Assembly (NCBI GenBank): GCA_030823965.1
Contig: JAVBYP010000085.1
Location: forward strand, 1 to 6,056
Length of the DNA: 6,056 nt
Direction of reading: 5' to 3'
Origin: Sideroxydans sp.
GTDB taxonomy: Bacteria; Pseudomonadota; Gammaproteobacteria; Burkholderiales; Gallionellaceae
Under the pieces are notes generated by a model. The model ran no database searches. It saw only the letters and a list, made by a program, of their open reading frames with translations, and was not told the origin of the DNA. This document shows positions 1-6,056 of the stretch, piece after piece (position 1 is the first letter of the stretch; the number at the start of each line of letters is the position of its first letter). The position numbers and the translations under genes are program-made.

Positions 1-274
1 CTCGCAAGCCATTCTCTTTGGCGAACTGGCTTTGCAACATCTCCGTGATCATGCGTTCCAACACTTGCTTTTCCAAGATGTTGTTGTCGGGAAGGAGCGT
101 ACCTTGCTTCTGGAGTTGTTTGATGGCCGCGTTCAGACGTGCCGTGAGCTCTTGCTGGGTGATGACATCGTCATTCACCACGGCTCTGATACGGTCGAGC
201 ACGACGGGTTCTGCCGCGAACGAAGAAGCGGAAAAAATGCACAGAAAAAGGAGGGCGACGATTTTGATTTGCAT
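1..274 (-). CDS. surA: SurA, periplasmic chaperone / peptidyl-prolyl isomerase (N-terminal part, cut by window edge)
   Basis: Reading leftwards from the ATG at 274, the frame stays open for 91 codons to the window edge. Residues 1-20 form a signal peptide: K4, a hydrophobic run IVALLFLCIF, and an SSFA/AEP cleavage site after A20. Next comes the start of the SurA N-terminal chaperone domain, with AVVNDDVITQQEL at about residues 31-43 and LEKQVLERMI further on, both typical of SurA. The parvulin domains lie outside the window, so isomerase activity cannot be judged. SurA escorts unfolded outer-membrane proteins through the periplasm, and LptD is a known client in E. coli. The gene starts 12 bases after the lptD stop on the same strand. 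Its upstream sequence CCCGAGAAGAAT holds only a purine-rich stretch very close to the ATG, so translation is probably coupled to lptD. Identification rests on the N-terminal third or less of the usual roughly 430 aa. Confidence 0.9.
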   Translation of the reverse strand, partial: MQIKIVALLFLCIFSASSFAAEPVVLDRIRAVVNDDVITQQELTARLNAAIKQLQKQGTLLPDNNILEKQVLERMITEMLQSQFAKENGLR

Positions 275-286
275 ATTCTTCTCGGG

Positions 287-2503
287 TTATTGCAGGCCTT
301 TGACGGGCGTTGCGACGGGCAGGTCGTTCAGCTTTGTGTAACCCATCACGCTGGAGCGCAAAGCTGCGAGTGGATCGGAACCGATGCGAACAAAGTCGTT
401 CAGCTCCAGTTGGATAAATATCCCAGTGGTACTTTCTTTCGTCGCGGTCGCAAAGCTTTGCGCGATCAAACGGAGTGACCAACAGTCCTGATTATACTCA
501 AGCCCGCCCAAAGCCTCCACGATACGGTCATCTTGGAGAGAATAGTTGAGGCGCCCTACTGCGTGCCAACGCCCCGTGATGGGCCATTGTGTCGACACGT
601 CCATCTGGCGTAATACGTCACGTGTGTAGCGATAGCCGAGGTTGAGTAGCTTGCCTGCCTCAGGGTTATAGCGGGCCGCAGCGTTATACGATTCCACATG
701 CCCTAGGTTGGGATTGTATTGAAACAGACTGTCCAGCCGCCAGGAACGGGTGAGTTTGCCTCCTATCGTGGTCAATATATCGGAGCGACTGTTGTTATCA
801 GTGGGGGTCACTAGGTTCACTTGGGGTGACTTGAAGCTGAAGCGCTCGGCTACGGCCACACGGACGCGTTCTGTGCCATCGTCATCATCGATGGCGCGCG
901 ATGTCAGAGCGAGGGTCAGCATGTCCGCATCACCGACCCTGTCGTTACCCAAGAACCGGTTCTCGGTGAACATCTGTCCAAAACTAAAAGGCGCTTGTGC
1001 CGTGTCGAAGTTGGGTAAATTGCTCTGGTCTTCGTAGGGGATGCGTACGTAATAGAAACGGGGCTCCAAAGTCTGCATGTAGCCATTTCCTAAGAAAGAA
1101 TCGTTGCGCTCGAATATCAAGCCACCATCTAGGCTCATGATGGGGAGGGTGCGCGTGCTACTCGTTTCATAGCCACTGCTATTGGCGTCGAGTGTGTAGC
1201 GCGTGCTATGTATCCCTACCTTGGGAGTCAGAAAATACCCTGGGGAGTTCAGCAAGGGGTAGCTGAGTGAGGGGTATATCATCGACCTTTGCCCATTGAC
1301 CAAGGTTGGATGGCGGAAGTCGACATATTCGCTGGTGACGGAAATATTGCTGCCGAACGCCGTACGTTGCGCACTGATGCCGACCTGAGGGTGCCTCCAA
1401 TAGGGTTCTACTACGGGTGCCAGCGGATCTTGCAAGGTCTGATAATGTTGAACACGTGCTGCTGCATTCCACCATCCGCCTGAATAATTCAATACGCCTT
1501 CTTGTAGCAAGTTGGTTTGCGAGGTGGCATTCAGGTTGTCTGCCAGATCCCGGTAGTAGTTGTTGTCTGACACGCGATTCAGATTGAGATAGCCACTGAA
1601 TCCGCCCCCCAGTTTCTGAAGATGCTTTATAGAGAAGCGTGTGCGGTCGGTCTGGCTGATCATGTCTGATTGCAGTACATCAGCATGGACTTCGCCGACA
1701 GAACTCGGTTGCAGGTAGCGGAACTCGTTGTTGAACTGTGTGCCGCGCTTCTTCATATAGCGAGGAGAGATGGTCGCGTCGAAATTGTCCGTTACGTTCA
1801 GGTATAGCGGAACTGTCATCTCAGAACCGCCTGTGGTGGTACTACCAAAGGTGGGGCCGAGTAAGCCGGTACGTCGCTTATCGCTTAGGGGGAAATTCAT
1901 CCAGGGTGAGTAGAGGATGGGTAGCCCCATGAAAAGGACGCGCGCGTTGTAGGCAGTTCCTACTTGCGATGCGCGATCGATATCCAAGCGTGACATCTTG
2001 AGCAACCAATCGTCGTTATTGATGGGGCAGGTGGTGTAGGTCGCTCCATCGAACTCATATTCTTTGCGACTGACGATATGTGCGACCTCTGCGGATCCGC
2101 GTCCTCCCGTCTCGGTAAAAGTGAATTGTGGCTGTTGCATGTCACCCATGTTGGTATCCAAATTCATCTGGAGTCTTGGGCCGACCACAGCAGTGTCGTT
2201 CTGCTCGATCCTTACGTTGCCTTCAGCGATGAGATCTTTGCTGACTTCGTCGTAAGTCAGTAGATCGGAAGAAACCATCTGTCCATCTTGGCGTAGTTGT
2301 GCATTGCCACTGGCGACCAACTTCTCTCCATGTTTGGACTCGATATGGTCGGCGATGAAGAAGGCGGTCGATGGTTCTTCGGTGGCGGGGAGTCTGTTGA
2401 AGGTGCGGTCGATCTTGAGCGGAACAGGCGCGTCTTCGCCGTGAGCCCAAGGGGCAGAGGCGAGGGTTAGTAGAAGGAGCGCAAAACGCGGAAGACGAAG
2501 CAT
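287..2503 (-). CDS. lptD: LptD (OstA/Imp), outer-membrane LPS assembly barrel
   Basis: LptD, with the lipoprotein LptE, inserts lipopolysaccharide into the outer leaflet of the outer membrane. The 738 aa product is complete, slightly shorter than the 784 aa E. coli protein. Residues 1-22 are a signal peptide (R3, R6, then a leucine-rich core) with probable cleavage after A20-H21-G22. About residues 48-150 form the periplasmic LptA-like jellyroll (IADHIESKHGEKLVASGNA, then LIAEGNVRIEQ). Residues 188-217 carry the proline-containing barrel entry (LPILYSPWMNFPLSDKRRTG), and the rest is beta-barrel with alternating aromatic strands such as GYMQTLEPRFYYVRIPYEDQ. Only two cysteines are present, C159 and C674; by alignment from memory they match E. 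coli C173 and C725. The ATG at 2503 is the first possible start after an in-frame TAG at 2528-2530, and the signal peptide supports it. No Shine-Dalgarno is visible. surA follows after 12 bases. Confidence 0.97.
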   Translation of the reverse strand: MLRLPRFALLLLTLASAPWAHGEDAPVPLKIDRTFNRLPATEEPSTAFFIADHIESKHGEKLVASGNAQLRQDGQMVSSDLLTYDEVSKDLIAEGNVRIEQNDTAVVGPRLQMNLDTNMGDMQQPQFTFTETGGRGSAEVAHIVSRKEYEFDGATYTTCPINNDDWLLKMSRLDIDRASQVGTAYNARVLFMGLPILYSPWMNFPLSDKRRTGLLGPTFGSTTTGGSEMTVPLYLNVTDNFDATISPRYMKKRGTQFNNEFRYLQPSSVGEVHADVLQSDMISQTDRTRFSIKHLQKLGGGFSGYLNLNRVSDNNYYRDLADNLNATSQTNLLQEGVLNYSGGWWNAAARVQHYQTLQDPLAPVVEPYWRHPQVGISAQRTAFGSNISVTSEYVDFRHPTLVNGQRSMIYPSLSYPLLNSPGYFLTPKVGIHSTRYTLDANSSGYETSSTRTLPIMSLDGGLIFERNDSFLGNGYMQTLEPRFYYVRIPYEDQSNLPNFDTAQAPFSFGQMFTENRFLGNDRVGDADMLTLALTSRAIDDDDGTERVRVAVAERFSFKSPQVNLVTPTDNNSRSDILTTIGGKLTRSWRLDSLFQYNPNLGHVESYNAAARYNPEAGKLLNLGYRYTRDVLRQMDVSTQWPITGRWHAVGRLNYSLQDDRIVEALGGLEYNQDCWSLRLIAQSFATATKESTTGIFIQLELNDFVRIGSDPLAALRSSVMGYTKLNDLPVATPVKGLQ

Positions 2504-2562
2504 GGGTAGGGCAAATAATTTAAGGTGCTAAAATCTCACAAATCCCATATTAAGGCAATCAA
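2504..2562. promoter_or_regulatory. Divergent intergenic region between lptD and amgK
   Basis: These 59 bases are the only non-coding stretch of any size here and must hold the start signals for both transcription units, unless promoters lie inside the genes. By hand count the region is about 36% GC, clearly more AT-rich than the flanking genes. Candidate -10 boxes are TAAAAT at 2529-2534 on the plus strand (towards amgK) and TAATAT on the minus strand (plus positions 2547-2552, towards lptD). Neither has a good -35 box at 16-18 bases. I could not find a convincing sigma-E type GGAACTT element, which controls lptD in E. coli. The hexamer TTAAGG occurs twice, at 2520-2525 and 2550-2555. The role as a promoter region is inferred from gene orientation; the exact promoters are uncertain. 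Confidence 0.5.
2552..2555 (+). promoter_or_regulatory. Ribosome binding site of amgK
   Basis: AAGG lies 7 bases before the ATG at 2563. An in-frame TAA at 2551-2553 overlaps it, so no upstream start is possible and the 2563 ATG is fixed as the start. Confidence 0.6.
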
Positions 2563-5545
<2,983 letters not shown>

Positions 5546-5553
<8 letters not shown>

Positions 5554-6056
5554 ATCTCAATGTGATGTCGCCATCATCGGCGGCGGTCCCGTGGGCGCCG
5601 CACTGGCGCTGGCTTTGCAGGGCAATGGATTGCAAGTGGTGCTGCTGGAGGCACGGGAATCCGAAGTGAATACCACCGATCCGCGCGCGCTGGCGCTCTC
5701 CTACGGTACGCGACTCTTATTGCAACGCTTGGGAGCTTGGGATGCTTTGCGGGATGTAAGTGGTATCAAGATGATCGAAGTCACGCAGAAACAGACTACA
5801 GGCTACACCACCTTGCGTGCCGAAGAGATGAAGGTGCCTGATCTTGGCTATGTCTTGCCGTACACGATGTTGCATGCCGCGTTGCAAAATGGTTTGGCTA
5901 GCTCTGACGTCACCTGTATCTATGGCGCGCTGGTGAGTGAGCTAAGGCATATCGACGATGCTGCCGTGATCGAGTATCAGCACCAAGGCCGGACTCACAC
6001 CCTCAAGACACGCCTAGCGGTCGCCGCCGACGGGGGAAAATTGCTCGAAGCTACGC
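5546..6056 (+). CDS. ubiH: UbiH/Coq6-family FAD-dependent ubiquinone ring hydroxylase (N-terminal part, cut by window edge)
   Basis: The frame from the ATG at 5546 is open for 170 codons to the right edge. It begins with an FAD-binding Rossmann motif, DVAIIGGGPVGAALAL, with the glycine loop at G12-G17 and the acidic residue closing the second strand at E35 (VVLLEAR). DPRALALSYGTRLLLQRLGAW (from D45) is the conserved arginine-containing segment of the UbiH/UbiI/UbiF group. The flavin/pyridine-nucleotide DG motif appears at D162-G163 (VAADGG). UbiH hydroxylates the aromatic ring during aerobic ubiquinone synthesis. Position right after pepP matches E. coli pepP-ubiH and favours UbiH, but UbiI, UbiF, UbiL and UbiM are close relatives and the diagnostic C-terminal half is missing. 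An AGGAGGT 8 bases upstream sets the start, which overlaps the pepP stop by 8 bases. The visible part is a little under half the usual roughly 390-400 aa. Confidence 0.8.

Noticed and set aside
212..274. Lipoprotein signal in SurA because of the cysteine at residue 12
   Set aside because: FLCIF does not fit a lipobox, and a standard SSFA/AEP cleavage site follows.
32..478. Open frame of 148 codons on the plus strand opposite surA and the end of lptD
   Set aside because: It lies antisense to two well-recognised genes, spans their junction, and its translation has no recognisable domain. It is a shadow of the coding strand.
171..482. Minus-strand open frame of 103 codons spanning the lptD-surA junction
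   Set aside because: It sits out of frame with both genes, is Arg-rich as expected for a frame-shifted shadow, and has no start signal.

Overview
The window looks like ordinary chromosomal core sequence from a Gram-negative proteobacterium. It carries LPS export (lptD, surA), peptidoglycan sugar recycling (amgK, murU), a PepP-type aminopeptidase and a ubiquinone-type flavin hydroxylase. Moderate GC, tight packing and the protein style suggest a betaproteobacterium, perhaps near Gallionellaceae/Nitrosomonadales. That placement is an impression from residue patterns, not a computed phylogeny. No transposase, integrase, tRNA, rRNA, CRISPR array or phage gene is visible.

Layout. On the minus strand, bases 2503 down to 1 hold lptD (complete, 738 aa) and then, after 12 bases, the first 91 codons of surA, which runs off the left edge. 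A 59-base intergenic gap (2504-2562) separates this pair from a plus-strand run of four genes: amgK (2563-3567), murU (3564-4262), pepP (4255-5553) and a ubiH-family gene (5546 to beyond the right edge). All three plus-strand junctions overlap, by 4, 8 and 8 bases, so these genes almost certainly form one translationally coupled operon. No internal terminator is visible.

Function. LptD is the outer-membrane LPS translocon and SurA is the periplasmic chaperone that helps fold outer-membrane barrels, LptD among them. AmgK and MurU phosphorylate recovered N-acetylmuramate at C1 and then transfer UMP to make UDP-MurNAc. This is the anabolic recycling route described in Pseudomonas putida, and it bypasses MurA/MurB. 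PepP cleaves N-terminal Xaa-Pro bonds, and the UbiH-like protein hydroxylates the ubiquinone ring. The pepP-ubiH pairing matches the arrangement in E. coli. The block is thus envelope building and recycling joined to a housekeeping peptidase/quinone pair.

I found no convincing undescribed system. The points worth a second look are modest: an LptD with only two cysteines, the TTG start of murU, paired 8-base overlaps with near-identical sequence, and a very compact divergent promoter region.
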